A stretch of 64,000 nucleotides of DNA from Campylobacter helveticus. GTDB lineage: Bacteria > Campylobacterota > Campylobacteria > Campylobacterales > Campylobacteraceae. The position numbers and the translations under genes are program-made. Under the pieces are notes generated by a model. The model searched no databases and was not told the origin of the DNA. It was given only the letters and a program-made list of their open reading frames with translations. Location: the NCBI RefSeq assembly GCF_002080395.1, contig NZ_CP020478.1:1128886-1192885 (forward strand). Direction: 5' to 3'. Of this stretch, positions 26,935-36,255 are shown piece by piece (positions within the stretch are counted from its first letter, which is position 1; the number at the start of each line of letters is the position of its first letter).

Positions 26935-27942
26935 CTAAAGTCTTTCTAAATGCTTATTTTTAGGGCTTAAAATGTCCTCTTGTATCTTTACAAATTCATT
27001 TCTTTCATACGCACTAACCGCCGCTCTTGCTATCATTAAAGCATTATCGGCACAAAATTCAAGTGGGGCAAGTTTAAGTTCACAATCAAACTCCGCACAA
27101 AGTTTTTCTAAACGCTTTCTTAAATTTAAATTTGCACTCGCACCGCCGACAACCCCAAATTTCTTAAATGAGTGGATGGCAAAAATTTTTTTACATCTAT
27201 TGATAATGTGTGAGCAAGCCGCCTCTTCAAAAGCATAAGCTATCTCACTTTTTATATTTTTGCCTAAATTTGTATGCTTTAAAATTTCGAGTCTTGTTTG
27301 ATTTTTAAGCCCTGAAAATGAGAAATTTAATTCTTTAGAGCGTAGCATAGGCACAGAAAAGCACAAATTTCTATCCTTAGCTTGTTTTGCCAAATTTTCT
27401 ATCACGCTCCCACCCGGATAGCCCAAATTCATCATTTTTGCGACTTTGTCAAAACTCTCACCAAAACTATCATCATTACTTTTAGCCAAAATTTCTAAAA
27501 AACCCTTTTCATCAACCTTTAAAACCATAGTATGTCCGCCACTTACTAGCAAAACACCCAAATCATACTCCTCTTTTTTGTCCAAAAAAAGAGAATAAAT
27601 ATGCCCTTTTAAATGATTGATAGCAATGAGTGGCAAATTAAGACTTAAAGCCAAACTTTTAGCCATAGCAATACCTCCAACCAAACTTACACTAAGTCCC
27701 GGTTCATTTGTAACTGCTATGGCACAAAGTTTGCTAAAATAGTCCTTACACTGCTGCAAAATTCTAGGCAAAGCCTCACTATGAAGCCTAGCAGCAAGCT
27801 CTGGCACAACTCCGCCATAATGCGAATGCTCTTTTTCTTGGGAAATTTTTTTATAAAAAAGGCATTTAAAACTATCTTTATCAATAATGGCTATGGAGCT
27901 ATCATCACAAGAACTTTCTATAGCCAAAATGCAATTTTTCAT
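26935..27942 (-). CDS. tsaD: tRNA N6-adenosine threonylcarbamoyltransferase TsaD
   Basis: TsaD transfers the threonylcarbamoyl group to A37 of ANN-decoding tRNAs. The 335 residues show the ASKHA ATPase fold. The iron-binding motif HLKGHIYS is near residue 113, and the N-terminal phosphate loop is ESSCDDSSIAI. Further motifs are LLVSGGHTM and GYPGG, plus VVGGASAN toward the C-terminus. It overlaps pgp1 by 4 bp and is followed 6 bp later by the pseudopilin gene. Confidence 0.96.
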   Translation of the reverse strand: MKNCILAIESSCDDSSIAIIDKDSFKCLFYKKISQEKEHSHYGGVVPELAARLHSEALPRILQQCKDYFSKLCAIAVTNEPGLSVSLVGGIAMAKSLALSLNLPLIAINHLKGHIYSLFLDKKEEYDLGVLLVSGGHTMVLKVDEKGFLEILAKSNDDSFGESFDKVAKMMNLGYPGGSVIENLAKQAKDRNLCFSVPMLRSKELNFSFSGLKNQTRLEILKHTNLGKNIKSEIAYAFEEAACSHIINRCKKIFAIHSFKKFGVVGGASANLNLRKRLEKLCAEFDCELKLAPLEFCADNALMIARAAVSAYERNEFVKIQEDILSPKNKHLERL

Positions 27943-29327
27943 TCAAATTCCACAAGCATAGAGCCTAAAAATTTATCTTTCCTCGCAGCCTCTTTAAGGG
28001 TATTGACATCTAGCATTTTTGCGTTTTTAATAATCTTATCTCCCTTTTTATACTCAAGAAGTTGCTGCAAATTTGCACCCCTTAATTCGTAAAATTCCAC
28101 TCTATAAATTTTACCTGCATCGTCTAAGGCGTATTGAGGCTTCATTTTATTTTTAGTAACAACAACATTACTTTCATCTTTAGAATAATCAAATCCTATA
28201 ACATTTACCCGCACATTTTGCATTTTTGGAATCATAAATTCCTTTTTAACCTTAAGCTTCGTCGCAAAAGGCACAGAAGTTTCATTTCCATCAACGATAA
28301 AATCAACCTCCTCAAAGGCATCGCTAAATTCTAAATACTCAGGATAAATACGACTTTGGAAACGATTTCCATACTGGATAAAGAAATGATTATCTTCCAC
28401 TACAACGGCTGTAAGTTCATTACTCGTGCGGTAATTTAGTTCTTTATTAACAGGAAAAGGGATATAGCTCATACTTTTTCTAGGGTTTTTTAGATAAAGC
28501 AAAATTTTATCATCAAAGAGTTTTACCTCGATTTCTCTATTAATCGCCTCATACACACCCTCAGGACTTAGCTCAAAACTTCTTTTCCACTCAAGTCCAG
28601 CTGTTTTTAAATAATTTTCCACCGCCAAAAGATGATAATAAGCCCTTAAATGTACGGGTAAATTTTTACTCGCTTCATTTGCAAAAGCGGCTTTTTTGTT
28701 TGAAATCACAAAATAAGTCAAAGCTTTTAGCATTTCTGTATCGTTTAGCTCTTCTGTTTTGGTATTTTTAAGAAAATATTTGTGTTTAGGGTCAGCTAAA
28801 GAAGCATTGACACTTTCAACCGTTTGACGCGCGATATCTTCTAAATCTCTATACGCCGTAGCATTAATTTCTTTTGTATCTATCACGCTTGAATTTCCCC
28901 AACGCTTAGGATTTTTAAGAGAATCTTCATAAGTCGGTCTATAAAAGCCCCAACCATCGTGAAGATTAATCACCATACTCACTTCAGGCTTTAAAATAAG
29001 ACTCTTTATCCTTTGCACTGTTTCATAATCTGGGTCCTTAGGATTTATCGACGCAAATTTGCGATTCAAATCCCCACTTACCCCCCTATTCCTTTTTATA
29101 ATACTTTCAAAAGCTAAATTTGGCGCTACGATAATCTTACCCTTAGTGATGTTATAGTCGCTAAGAAGTAAGCTTGCCGCGTGAAAGCCTCCCGGCTCAT
29201 CACCTTGCATACCGCCAAAAATCAAAATGGTATTGTTATTTTCATTGCTTACGCCATTTTCCCCTACACTAAATTCAAGCGCAAAAACACTAATAATAAA
29301 ACTTAATAATACTGCTAAAATTTTCAC
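27939..29327 (-). CDS. pgp1: Peptidoglycan DL-carboxypeptidase Pgp1
   Basis: Pgp1 removes the terminal residue of the tripeptide stem and is required for helical shape in C. jejuni. The 462-residue protein has a signal peptide (1-16). Its metal site is unusual for an M14-like fold: Gln41 and Glu44 in [10 protein letters not shown], with His123 in [10 protein letters not shown], the same QxxE/His pattern reported for the Helicobacter homologue Csd4. The C-terminal half carries two further beta domains. Overlaps with tsaD and dxr (4 bp each) place it in a long leftward operon. Its substrate is the product of Pgp2. Confidence 0.93.
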   Translation of the reverse strand: MKILAVLLSFIISVFALEFSVGENGVSNENNNTILIFGGMQGDEPGGFHAASLLLSDYNITKGKIIVAPNLAFESIIKRNRGVSGDLNRKFASINPKDPDYETVQRIKSLILKPEVSMVINLHDGWGFYRPTYEDSLKNPKRWGNSSVIDTKEINATAYRDLEDIARQTVESVNASLADPKHKYFLKNTKTEELNDTEMLKALTYFVISNKKAAFANEASKNLPVHLRAYYHLLAVENYLKTAGLEWKRSFELSPEGVYEAINREIEVKLFDDKILLYLKNPRKSMSYIPFPVNKELNYRTSNELTAVVVEDNHFFIQYGNRFQSRIYPEYLEFSDAFEEVDFIVDGNETSVPFATKLKVKKEFMIPKMQNVRVNVIGFDYSKDESNVVVTKNKMKPQYALDDAGKIYRVEFYELRGANLQQLLEYKKGDKIIKNAKMLDVNTLKEAARKDKFLGSMLVEFE

Positions 29328-30388
29328 AAATATTCCCTCACCTTTCTATCATACTCAAAAACCTCTTCAAGCTCTGTGATTGTAACTCCCTCAAAATGCT
29401 CCAAAGCCCTAAGAACACCCTTTGAAATATCTAAAAATTCACATTTTTGCTTTAAAAATCTCTCAACCATTACTTCATTTGCTGCATTGATAATTACCCC
29501 CAAACTTGGCTTTTCTAAAAAAATATTTTTAAGTGCAAAAAGCGGATATTTCTTTAAGCTAATTTTATGAAATTTTAAACTAGAAAGTTTAACAAAATCA
29601 AGCGGAGGTAAAATTTCAAGCTCGTGCGTATCAAAGATAGCCTCAGCAATCGCTAGTTTCATATCGGGTTTAGAAAAATAGGCACTCGTCGCACCATTTT
29701 GAAATTCACAAAGAGCGTGGAGCAAGGATTTAGGCTCTATAAAAGCATCAATTTCTTTTGTGGCAAAAAGATGATACGCCTCAATAATCTCAAAAAGCTT
29801 ATTTGCCATCGTGGCACTATCTATGGTAATTTTCGCCCCCATAGACCAGTTAGGATGCTTTAAAGCATCGCTTAGCTTGACGCTTTTTAAATTCTTAATC
29901 TTAAATTTAAAAAACGCCCCACCACTCGCACAAATATAAAGCTTTTTAATATTTTGTCTCGCTTGTATCAAAGCGCTTAAAGCAGAATGCTCGCTATCGA
30001 CTGGAATGATATTTGCCCCCTTTAAAAATTCCCCGGCAACGACCAAACTTTCTTTATTTGCTAAAGCGATTTTTTTATGAAGCTTATGCGCCTTTAAAGT
30101 GCTTTTAAGCCCCGCAAAACCTACAATGGCATTAAGTAAAAGAGTATCATCGCTTAATTCTAAAATTTTTTCAAGCCCTTCCTGCCCCACAAAAACATTT
30201 TTATGCTTTACCAAATGCCTGTCTTTTTGCTCTTTTATGCAAACAAATTCAGGCTTAAAACGCTCGATTTGCTCATTTAAAAGCTTTATATTACCTCCGC
30301 ACGCTAAAGCACTCACACGCAATTTTTTTAAAGCGGCAAGTTTTAAAGCATTAACCCCTATACTTCCTGTACTACCAAAAACTATCAT
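29324..30388 (-). CDS. dxr: 1-deoxy-D-xylulose 5-phosphate reductoisomerase
   Basis: Dxr makes 2-C-methyl-D-erythritol 4-phosphate in the MEP isoprenoid pathway. The 354-residue protein shows the NADPH-binding [11 protein letters not shown] at its start. Metal and substrate residues lie in PVDSEHSAL (about 132), [26 protein letters not shown], and the C-terminal NAANEV. The N-terminus is short, and the start at 30388 overlaps cdsA by 4 bp. It links lipid precursor synthesis with the neighbouring cdsA, an arrangement common in Campylobacterota. Confidence 0.96.
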   Translation of the reverse strand: MIVFGSTGSIGVNALKLAALKKLRVSALACGGNIKLLNEQIERFKPEFVCIKEQKDRHLVKHKNVFVGQEGLEKILELSDDTLLLNAIVGFAGLKSTLKAHKLHKKIALANKESLVVAGEFLKGANIIPVDSEHSALSALIQARQNIKKLYICASGGAFFKFKIKNLKSVKLSDALKHPNWSMGAKITIDSATMANKLFEIIEAYHLFATKEIDAFIEPKSLLHALCEFQNGATSAYFSKPDMKLAIAEAIFDTHELEILPPLDFVKLSSLKFHKISLKKYPLFALKNIFLEKPSLGVIINAANEVMVERFLKQKCEFLDISKGVLRALEHFEGVTITELEEVFEYDRKVREYL

Positions 30389-31113
30389 AAAAATACAACC
30401 ACAGCAAAAGAAGCGATAATCACGGCATCAATTCTATCTAAAATGCCTCCGTGTCCGGGGATTAAATCTCCGCTATCTTTGACACCAGCTATCCTCTTAA
30501 AATAGCTCTCTATCAAATCGCCCATCACAGCCAAAATAGCTATAAAGAAACTAAGCAAAATCCAAAACCAAAATCCCCCAGCAATCGCACCAAATACTCC
30601 CCCCGCAACAACAGCACAAAGCACTCCGCCTATCACACCCTCTAAGGTTTTATTAGGACTTGTTTGTGAAAAAGGCGTTTTACCTAGCATTTTACCGATA
30701 AAATATGCCCCACTATCACAAAATACAACAACCAAAATCAACAAAAAAATTCCAAGCATACCCTCATTCAAATACACCTGCCAAAGTGCTAAAATAGGTA
30801 AGGTTGGATAAAGATAAATGAGGCTTAATTTTAAATTATCCGCCTTTTTATAAACCAAATATCCCACCACCAAAATCACAAGCAAAAGCCCATAAAGCAA
30901 GGCTTTTTCATAATAACTCCCCAGCAAAAAAGCTAAAAGTGCTGGGATAAAAGAAGCGTTTGGGAGATTAAAAAGTCTTTTTGCCTCATCAAAAGCAAGA
31001 TAAAGCAAAACGCCAAATACAACTAAATTGACCCAATAAACATCAATCAAAGCGATGATAATAATAGCCGTCACCATCACAAGCCCTGAAATAATCCTCG
31101 TTACGCTAAACAT
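30385..31113 (-). CDS. cdsA: Phosphatidate cytidylyltransferase
   Basis: CdsA makes CDP-diacylglycerol for phospholipid synthesis in the inner membrane. The 242 residues contain about seven to eight hydrophobic segments. The family signature near the C-terminus is complete: [18 protein letters not shown] followed by ILDRID. It is preceded by the small acidic protein gene with a 9-bp gap and overlaps dxr. Confidence 0.95.
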   Translation of the reverse strand: MFSVTRIISGLVMVTAIIIIALIDVYWVNLVVFGVLLYLAFDEAKRLFNLPNASFIPALLAFLLGSYYEKALLYGLLLVILVVGYLVYKKADNLKLSLIYLYPTLPILALWQVYLNEGMLGIFLLILVVVFCDSGAYFIGKMLGKTPFSQTSPNKTLEGVIGGVLCAVVAGGVFGAIAGGFWFWILLSFFIAILAVMGDLIESYFKRIAGVKDSGDLIPGHGGILDRIDAVIIASFAVVVFL

Positions 31114-31122
31114 CTATCTTCC

Positions 31123-31506
31123 TTAAATACTTATATCTATGTGGGGGAAATTTTGAGCTTTTTTAAACTGAGCGACATTTTCCTCGCTCAATTGCTCCAA
31201 ATTTCCGTCCTCTTCACCGCTTTCTTCTTCGCTATTTTCCTCTTCCTCTTTACTTTCTTCCTCTTTTTCGCGTTTTTTCTTTTTTTCTTCCTCTTCGGCT
31301 TTTTCCTTAATCTCTTCATCGACCTCGTGGCTCTTAGCAACCTTTTCTAGTTTCTCTATCGCCTTTTCTTTTTCCATAAATTCACTTAAATTAACATTTG
31401 CAGCAAAGCCCTCTTTGGCAAGTTCATTACTCATTTGTGTCGCAGGATAAGCCATATTTTGATTGATGTAATTCATATTTCCTATGGGACTTACTGGCAT
31501 TTTCAC
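31123..31506 (-). CDS. Highly charged protein of unknown function
   Basis: This 127-residue protein has an N-terminal segment rich in Met, Asn and Ala. About 60 residues of almost pure Glu/Lys follow (around 55-105, with runs of Glu). The tail is NFPHIDISI. It has no signal peptide or membrane helix. The repeat-like charged region is likely disordered or a single helix. It lies between the NFACT gene (4-bp overlap) and cdsA, as in C. jejuni. I do not recognise a domain. Confidence 0.8.
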   Translation of the reverse strand: MKMPVSPIGNMNYINQNMAYPATQMSNELAKEGFAANVNLSEFMEKEKAIEKLEKVAKSHEVDEEIKEKAEEEEKKKKREKEEESKEEEENSEEESGEEDGNLEQLSEENVAQFKKAQNFPHIDISI

Positions 31507-32813
31507 TCCTTTAAAACGCTAAGGGTTTTATAATTTGTATAATTAACAAAAGCCTTTTCTTTCACTTTTACAAAATTTCTTGTAGTATAATCGACCAAAA
31601 CGCTCCCGGGATTTAGTTTTGAAAAACTCACACAAAGCTTTGCGGCGAATTCTAGCACCTCTTGGCTAATGTTTTGTTTATTGTGAATGATGAAAGTATG
31701 AGAGCTAGGCACATCTTTAATATGTAGCCACACATCGTTTTTTTTAGTATTTTTTAGCAAATATTCATTACCCTTTTCATTTTTACCAACACAAATTTTA
31801 AAATCTTTAAAATAAAAACTCGCCACGCCAAGTTCATTTTCGTCTTTTTTCGTAACTTCTTTTTTGCTTTTTTTAGGTAGCAAAATTTCAAGCTCAAACA
31901 AACTTTCGCTTTTTTCGATTAAATGCTTTAAATTGTCTAAAAATTCTAATTTCTCTTTTAAATTTTCCCTTTGTATGCAAATATTTTTAGCCTTTTGTTT
32001 GAGTTTTTTTGCCATTTTATAAAAAGCATTTGCGCTTTGCTTAGGGCTGTTTTCAAGCACAAATTCCACTCTTTCGCCCTCAAAATCCAAAAGGCTAAAA
32101 TTTCTTTCATAATCTTTCAAAACACTCAAATTTGCAAACAAAATATCCGCTCTTTTGCTTAAATTCTTTGCCTCTAAAATCAAATTCTCTTCAACTTCTA
32201 AATTTTTTAAATTATCTTTTAGTTTTGTCATTTTGTTTTCCAAAAGAGTTAATTTTGAATTTTTATATTGCGAAAGTTTCTTGCTGTATAAAATACGGAA
32301 TTTTTCTTCAAAATAAAGCTGAAAATCCTCAATTTTGACAAAATTTTCGTCCATTTTAAAAGGTTTTAAATTAAGAAGCATTAAATTAGGTTTAACCTGA
32401 CGATAACTTTTATCAATATGCCTTAAAGCCTCCAAAATCAAGCCTTTAGAATCCGTTATAATCACATTAGTATTTTTGCCAGTAAATTCAAAATAAATCA
32501 AACTCTCATAACTTTTATACGACTTTTTAAGCTCCACCTTAATGCGTAAAACGCGATTATTCTCCAAAACCTTTAGCTCTTTAATGAATGAATTTGTAAA
32601 GTATTTTTTAAGAGCAAAATCAAAAGGGGCATTATAATCTTTCATCTGCAAATTAGCACGATAAATCCCACTCTCATTTTTGTTTAAGTCAAAGATATAA
32701 ATTTGCCTATCAAAACTAAGGCACAAAACATTATCATTTATCCTCTTAACAAAATCAAGTTTTCTATATTGTTTTAAAAAATCACAAATTTGCACTAACT
32801 CTGTATATTTCAT
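31503..32813 (-). CDS. NFACT-family protein (RqcH/FbpA-like)
   Basis: This 436-residue protein combines an N-terminal NFACT-N-like half, a coiled-coil middle (about 200-310) and a C-terminal NFACT-R domain (NDVWLHIKDVPSSHTFIIHN, about 365-385). Relatives either extend nascent chains with alanine on stalled 60S/50S subunits (RqcH) or were named fibronectin-binding proteins. The Asp-Arg pair needed in RqcH appears here as Asn86-Arg87, and the following ELMGRHSN-type motif is EFTGKNTN, so Ala-tailing activity is doubtful. It is first gene of the leftward operon. No ribosome-binding site is visible, and a -10 box stands just before the ATG. Confidence 0.85.
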   Translation of the reverse strand: MKYTELVQICDFLKQYRKLDFVKRINDNVLCLSFDRQIYIFDLNKNESGIYRANLQMKDYNAPFDFALKKYFTNSFIKELKVLENNRVLRIKVELKKSYKSYESLIYFEFTGKNTNVIITDSKGLILEALRHIDKSYRQVKPNLMLLNLKPFKMDENFVKIEDFQLYFEEKFRILYSKKLSQYKNSKLTLLENKMTKLKDNLKNLEVEENLILEAKNLSKRADILFANLSVLKDYERNFSLLDFEGERVEFVLENSPKQSANAFYKMAKKLKQKAKNICIQRENLKEKLEFLDNLKHLIEKSESLFELEILLPKKSKKEVTKKDENELGVASFYFKDFKICVGKNEKGNEYLLKNTKKNDVWLHIKDVPSSHTFIIHNKQNISQEVLEFAAKLCVSFSKLNPGSVLVDYTTRNFVKVKEKAFVNYTNYKTLSVLKE

Positions 32814-32818
32814 ACCAA

Positions 32819-32824
32819 ATTATA
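32819..32824 (-). promoter_or_regulatory. -10 box suggesting a leaderless NFACT mRNA
   Basis: TATAAT on the minus strand ends only five bases before the ATG at 32813. Transcription from it would begin at or next to the start codon. Confidence 0.5.
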
Positions 32825-32845
32825 AGATATTTTTAAAATTTATGC

Positions 32846-32851
32846 TAGAAT
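32846..32851 (+). promoter_or_regulatory. Putative -10 box for mobA
   Basis: TAGAAT with an upstream TATGC extension lies 32 bases before the mobA ATG, back to back with the NFACT promoter. Confidence 0.45.
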
Positions 32852-32882
32852 TTGGGCTGTTTTTTGAAATTTAAGGATAAAA

Positions 32883-33455
32883 ATGAGTGCGTTTTTAAAT
32901 GCGGTAATTTTATGTGGCGGCAAATCTTCTCGTATGGGGAAAGATAAAAGTTTGCTTAAAATTAATCAAAAAAGCCTCGCAGAACTTGCCCACAAAAAAC
33001 TAACCCCGCTTTTTAAAAAGGTCTATCTCTCCAGCAAAGATGATAAATTTAACTTTAAAGCGGACATCATAAAAGATGATATAAGTTTTCAAATTTACTC
33101 ACCTATGTTAGCACTTTATTCTATTTTAAAGCATTTTAAAGATGAATTTGTTTTTATCTTGGGGGTGGATTTTGTGCGATTTTCCGAAAAGGAACTTGAA
33201 AAATTAGAACTTTTTTTGAATCAAAATTATCAAATCATCATTCCAAAAACAAAACTCTACAAACATAGTCTATGTGGCTTTTATCACGCATCCTTGACAC
33301 CACTTTGTGAAGAAATGCTTCAAAAAAACGAACAAAAAATTTCTCTCTTATTTGATAAAGCATCGACCAAATTTGTCGATTTTGAAAGTGAAAAAGCCTT
33401 TTTAAATTTAAATTATTATGATGAGTTTTTAAAATATCAAAGCGAGTGCCGATGA
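32883..33455 (+). CDS. mobA: Molybdenum cofactor guanylyltransferase
   Basis: MobA joins GMP to molybdopterin to make the MGD cofactor of enzymes such as formate dehydrogenase and nitrate reductase. The 190-residue protein begins with the nucleotide-binding loop LCGGKSSRMGKDKSLL. The metal-binding Asp is in ILGVDFVRF, where most homologues have DxPF. It overlaps pldA by 4 bp. Confidence 0.93.
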   Translation: MSAFLNAVILCGGKSSRMGKDKSLLKINQKSLAELAHKKLTPLFKKVYLSSKDDKFNFKADIIKDDISFQIYSPMLALYSILKHFKDEFVFILGVDFVRFSEKELEKLELFLNQNYQIIIPKTKLYKHSLCGFYHASLTPLCEEMLQKNEQKISLLFDKASTKFVDFESEKAFLNLNYYDEFLKYQSECR

Positions 33456-34456
33456 AGAAATTGTTTTTAACCTTAAGCCTTTTTAGTTTGTGTTTTGGCG
33501 ATGATTTAAGCAAGGCATTAGAATATGAAAAAAGGGGCGATTATGAAAAAGCTATGCAACTTTATAAAAAAATCGCTCTTAAAAATCGACCACAAGAATT
33601 CAAAAGCACACAAACTCAAGTAATTCAAACGCAAAGCACCAAACAGGAAACTAAAACTCACACCACTCAAAAAGAACGAGAACTTCCTAGAAAAGATAAT
33701 TTTGCCAAAATAGCCCTTGCAAATTATTTGGGAGATGAAAGTGCCTTTAACCCTCTTGGCATTAGCTCCTATAAGATGAATTATTTTTTACCCTTTTCAC
33801 ACACTAATCACGACTTAAGCGGCTCTAAAAATGAAGTCAAATTTCAAATCAGCATCAAAAAACGCCTTTTTGAAAATTTATTAGGACTTGACGAAAAATA
33901 CTATCTAGGCTATACGCAAACTTCGTGGTGGCAGCTTTATAAGCACTCTTCTCCTTTTAGAGAAAATAGCTATCAACCTGAATTTTTTGTTGATTTTCCT
34001 ATCCATTTTGACGGATACGATTATTTTAATAATCTTAGGCTAGGATTTTTACACGAAAGCAATGGCAAGGACGATGATCACGAGCAGTCTCGCTCTTGGA
34101 ACAGGCTTTACGCCTCCACGACCTTTTTATACAAAAGATTTTTAATTGTTCCTAGAATTTGGTATAGAATTAACGAGGACGGCGGAAGTGATGATAATCC
34201 TGCTATGGAGCATTATATGGGAAATTTTGATGTGAATTTGGGCTATTTGGGCAATGATTTTTTCATCAATACTATGCTAAGAAATAATCTCAATTTTTCG
34301 CGTAACAAAGGCGCTGTGCAAGTTGATGTGGGCTATGATATTTTTAATAACGGCATTTATTATTATGTGCAGTATTTTAACGGCTATGGCGATAGTCTCA
34401 TCGACTATAACAAACGCTTAGAGCGTATTTCTACGGGCTTTTTGATTTCTTACTGA
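33452..34456 (+). CDS. pldA: Outer membrane phospholipase A
   Basis: PldA is a 12-stranded outer-membrane barrel that hydrolyses phospholipids; in Campylobacter it contributes to haemolysis and colonisation. The start at 33452 overlaps the mobA stop (ATGA) and gives 334 residues with a signal peptide (about 1-16). The catalytic motif is GFLHESNG with His201 and Ser203, followed by SRSWNRLYAS. Residues 20-85 form a polar, Gln/Thr-rich region before the barrel, and the chain ends in an aromatic-rich strand. Confidence 0.94.
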   Translation: MKKLFLTLSLFSLCFGDDLSKALEYEKRGDYEKAMQLYKKIALKNRPQEFKSTQTQVIQTQSTKQETKTHTTQKERELPRKDNFAKIALANYLGDESAFNPLGISSYKMNYFLPFSHTNHDLSGSKNEVKFQISIKKRLFENLLGLDEKYYLGYTQTSWWQLYKHSSPFRENSYQPEFFVDFPIHFDGYDYFNNLRLGFLHESNGKDDDHEQSRSWNRLYASTTFLYKRFLIVPRIWYRINEDGGSDDNPAMEHYMGNFDVNLGYLGNDFFINTMLRNNLNFSRNKGAVQVDVGYDIFNNGIYYYVQYFNGYGDSLIDYNKRLERISTGFLISY

Positions 34457-36255
34457 TGTTTTTAGAAAAAAATTTATCCGCCATAAATTCTAGTGTTTTT
34501 AGCGAATTAAGCCACAAAATTATCTCCTACCTTCAAAGCGGTGAAAAAAGCAGCTTAGGTGAAAACGGGGGGGGTCTTGCGTATGAAGAGGGTGAAAAAG
34601 AGCGGCTTTTTGATGAAATTCGAGCGCAAAGTTTGCGTTATCCTTTCATCTGCCTTTTTGGCATAGGAGATGGTGAGCTTTTAAAAAGGCTTATTCCCTC
34701 ATACCCTCTTATTATCGTCTTTGAAGAGAATTTAGACTTTTTCATTTCGGCTTTTTCACGCTTTGATTTTAGTGAGGATTTTAAGCAAGGTAGGGTCATT
34801 TTTGTCGATACTAGTAGTGAAAAATTAGAGCTTTATCTCACTATGCTTTTTTCGACTAAGCCTTATTATCAATACCTTAGCCTTTTTGAGCTTTTTATGA
34901 ACGGAAACTTTTATCATCGCTTTTATTTGGAAAAAGCAAAAGCCGTGCATAGACTTTGCGAAAGCGTTATTTTTACGACTTTAAGCACACTTGGCGTGTG
35001 GGCTAAGGACATTTTATTTAGCGTTTATGAAAATTTTCTTTCCAATGTGCCTTTAATGCTTGAAAATATCCCCATAGCAAGGCTTATTGAGGAGAGAAAA
35101 AACAAATTTGAAAATGCCATTGTCATCTCAGCGGGTCCAAGCCTTAGCAAACAACTTCCCCTTTTAAAAAAGGTGCAAGAAAATGCTGTGCTTTTTTGTG
35201 CGGATGGGGCTTTAAATGTCGTCTTAGAGCAAGGCATAGAGCCTGATTATATTTTAAATACAGACATTAGTGATTTTGCAAAGGCTTTTTTACATCAAAT
35301 TCCAGCCAAAAGCCTCCTTATAAACGGCTACTCCACTCACCCTAAAACCTTAGAAAGCCTTAAGGGTAAAAATTTAAGCGTGGTGCTAGGCACGAAAGAC
35401 GGCGTTTGTCAATATAACTTTTTTAAAGACTTTGGTTTTATAGAGCTTGGGGGCAATGTGAGTCATTTTGCTTACGCACTAGCCTTAGAGCTTGGCTTTA
35501 AAACTATCATTATGCTAGGACAGGATTTAAGCCTTGACTTTAATGGAAATTCACACGCCAAAGGCTATGCTTTTGGGGAAAATTATGAAACAGATGCAAA
35601 GATAGAGTATTTTAAAGTCAAGGCTTATAAAGGCTTGGGTGAGGTTACAACGCATATTACTTGGGATTATTATAGAAAAGATTTAGAAAGGCTTTTTCTT
35701 TTAAATAAAGATAAAGCGACTTTCATCAATTCAACAGAAGGCGGGGCTTTCATCAAATTTTGTCAAGAATTAAGCTTTAAAGAAAGTGCAAAAATTTTAA
35801 ATACGAAAAAACCAAATTTTAGCCTTACAAAGCCCGTTACTCAAAATAAAGCAAAGAAAATCCTAAGCAAATTTAACGCTAAAGTCAAGGCAGATCTTAG
35901 AAAAAGTCAAGGTATGCTAGAGGGAGCAAAAGAGCTTTTAAACGCTTTAAATACCATACTTGAAAGTAAAAAAACTCTCCCCCTTAGTTTTTTAGAAAAA
36001 GTCAAAAAGATGATTGATGAATTTGACGGGAAATTAGAAGAGGACGAATTTTTAAATGACGGGAAATTAGGCTTTGTATTTTATAAAAAAGGAGAGCTCA
36101 TTTGTGAAGTTTTAAAAGCTAGGATAGAAGATGAAAGCCTATTTCACCTTCATTATATCAATGCCTATAAAGAGTGGCTAGGCTTTTTCATAGAAAATTT
36201 AAACCGCAAAATAGACATTTTAAGAAATGGCTTAGAAAACTCTCTAAGAGAGTAA
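34456..36255 (+). CDS. Motility accessory factor (Maf) family protein, phase-variable, ON
   Basis: This 599-residue protein has a central DUF115/MptE-like domain (about 210-385), recognised from [39 protein letters not shown] and MLGQDLSL. Maf proteins act in flagellin glycosylation with pseudaminic or legionaminic acid. A G8 tract at 34567-34574 encodes Gly38-40 and is in frame. G9 leads to TGA within a few codons, and G7 also breaks the frame. It starts inside the pldA stop (TGATG) and converges on pnp with a 12-bp overlap. In C. jejuni the maf genes lie in the flagellar locus and not after pldA as I recall, so this copy is placed differently. Confidence 0.9.
   Translation: MFLEKNLSAINSSVFSELSHKIISYLQSGEKSSLGENGGGLAYEEGEKERLFDEIRAQSLRYPFICLFGIGDGELLKRLIPSYPLIIVFEENLDFFISAFSRFDFSEDFKQGRVIFVDTSSEKLELYLTMLFSTKPYYQYLSLFELFMNGNFYHRFYLEKAKAVHRLCESVIFTTLSTLGVWAKDILFSVYENFLSNVPLMLENIPIARLIEERKNKFENAIVISAGPSLSKQLPLLKKVQENAVLFCADGALNVVLEQGIEPDYILNTDISDFAKAFLHQIPAKSLLINGYSTHPKTLESLKGKNLSVVLGTKDGVCQYNFFKDFGFIELGGNVSHFAYALALELGFKTIIMLGQDLSLDFNGNSHAKGYAFGENYETDAKIEYFKVKAYKGLGEVTTHITWDYYRKDLERLFLLNKDKATFINSTEGGAFIKFCQELSFKESAKILNTKKPNFSLTKPVTQNKAKKILSKFNAKVKADLRKSQGMLEGAKELLNALNTILESKKTLPLSFLEKVKKMIDEFDGKLEEDEFLNDGKLGFVFYKKGELICEVLKARIEDESLFHLHYINAYKEWLGFFIENLNRKIDILRNGLENSLRE
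34567..34574 (+). repeat. Poly-G contingency tract, G8 (ON)
   Basis: Eight G lie 111 bases into the maf gene. At G8 the reading frame is open through to 36255. Confidence 0.92.

Noticed and set aside
29086-29091. Short C6/G6 runs in pgp1, lptD, the ABC-F gene and elsewhere
   Set aside because: Six bases is too short for high-rate phase variation, and all sit in intact frames.
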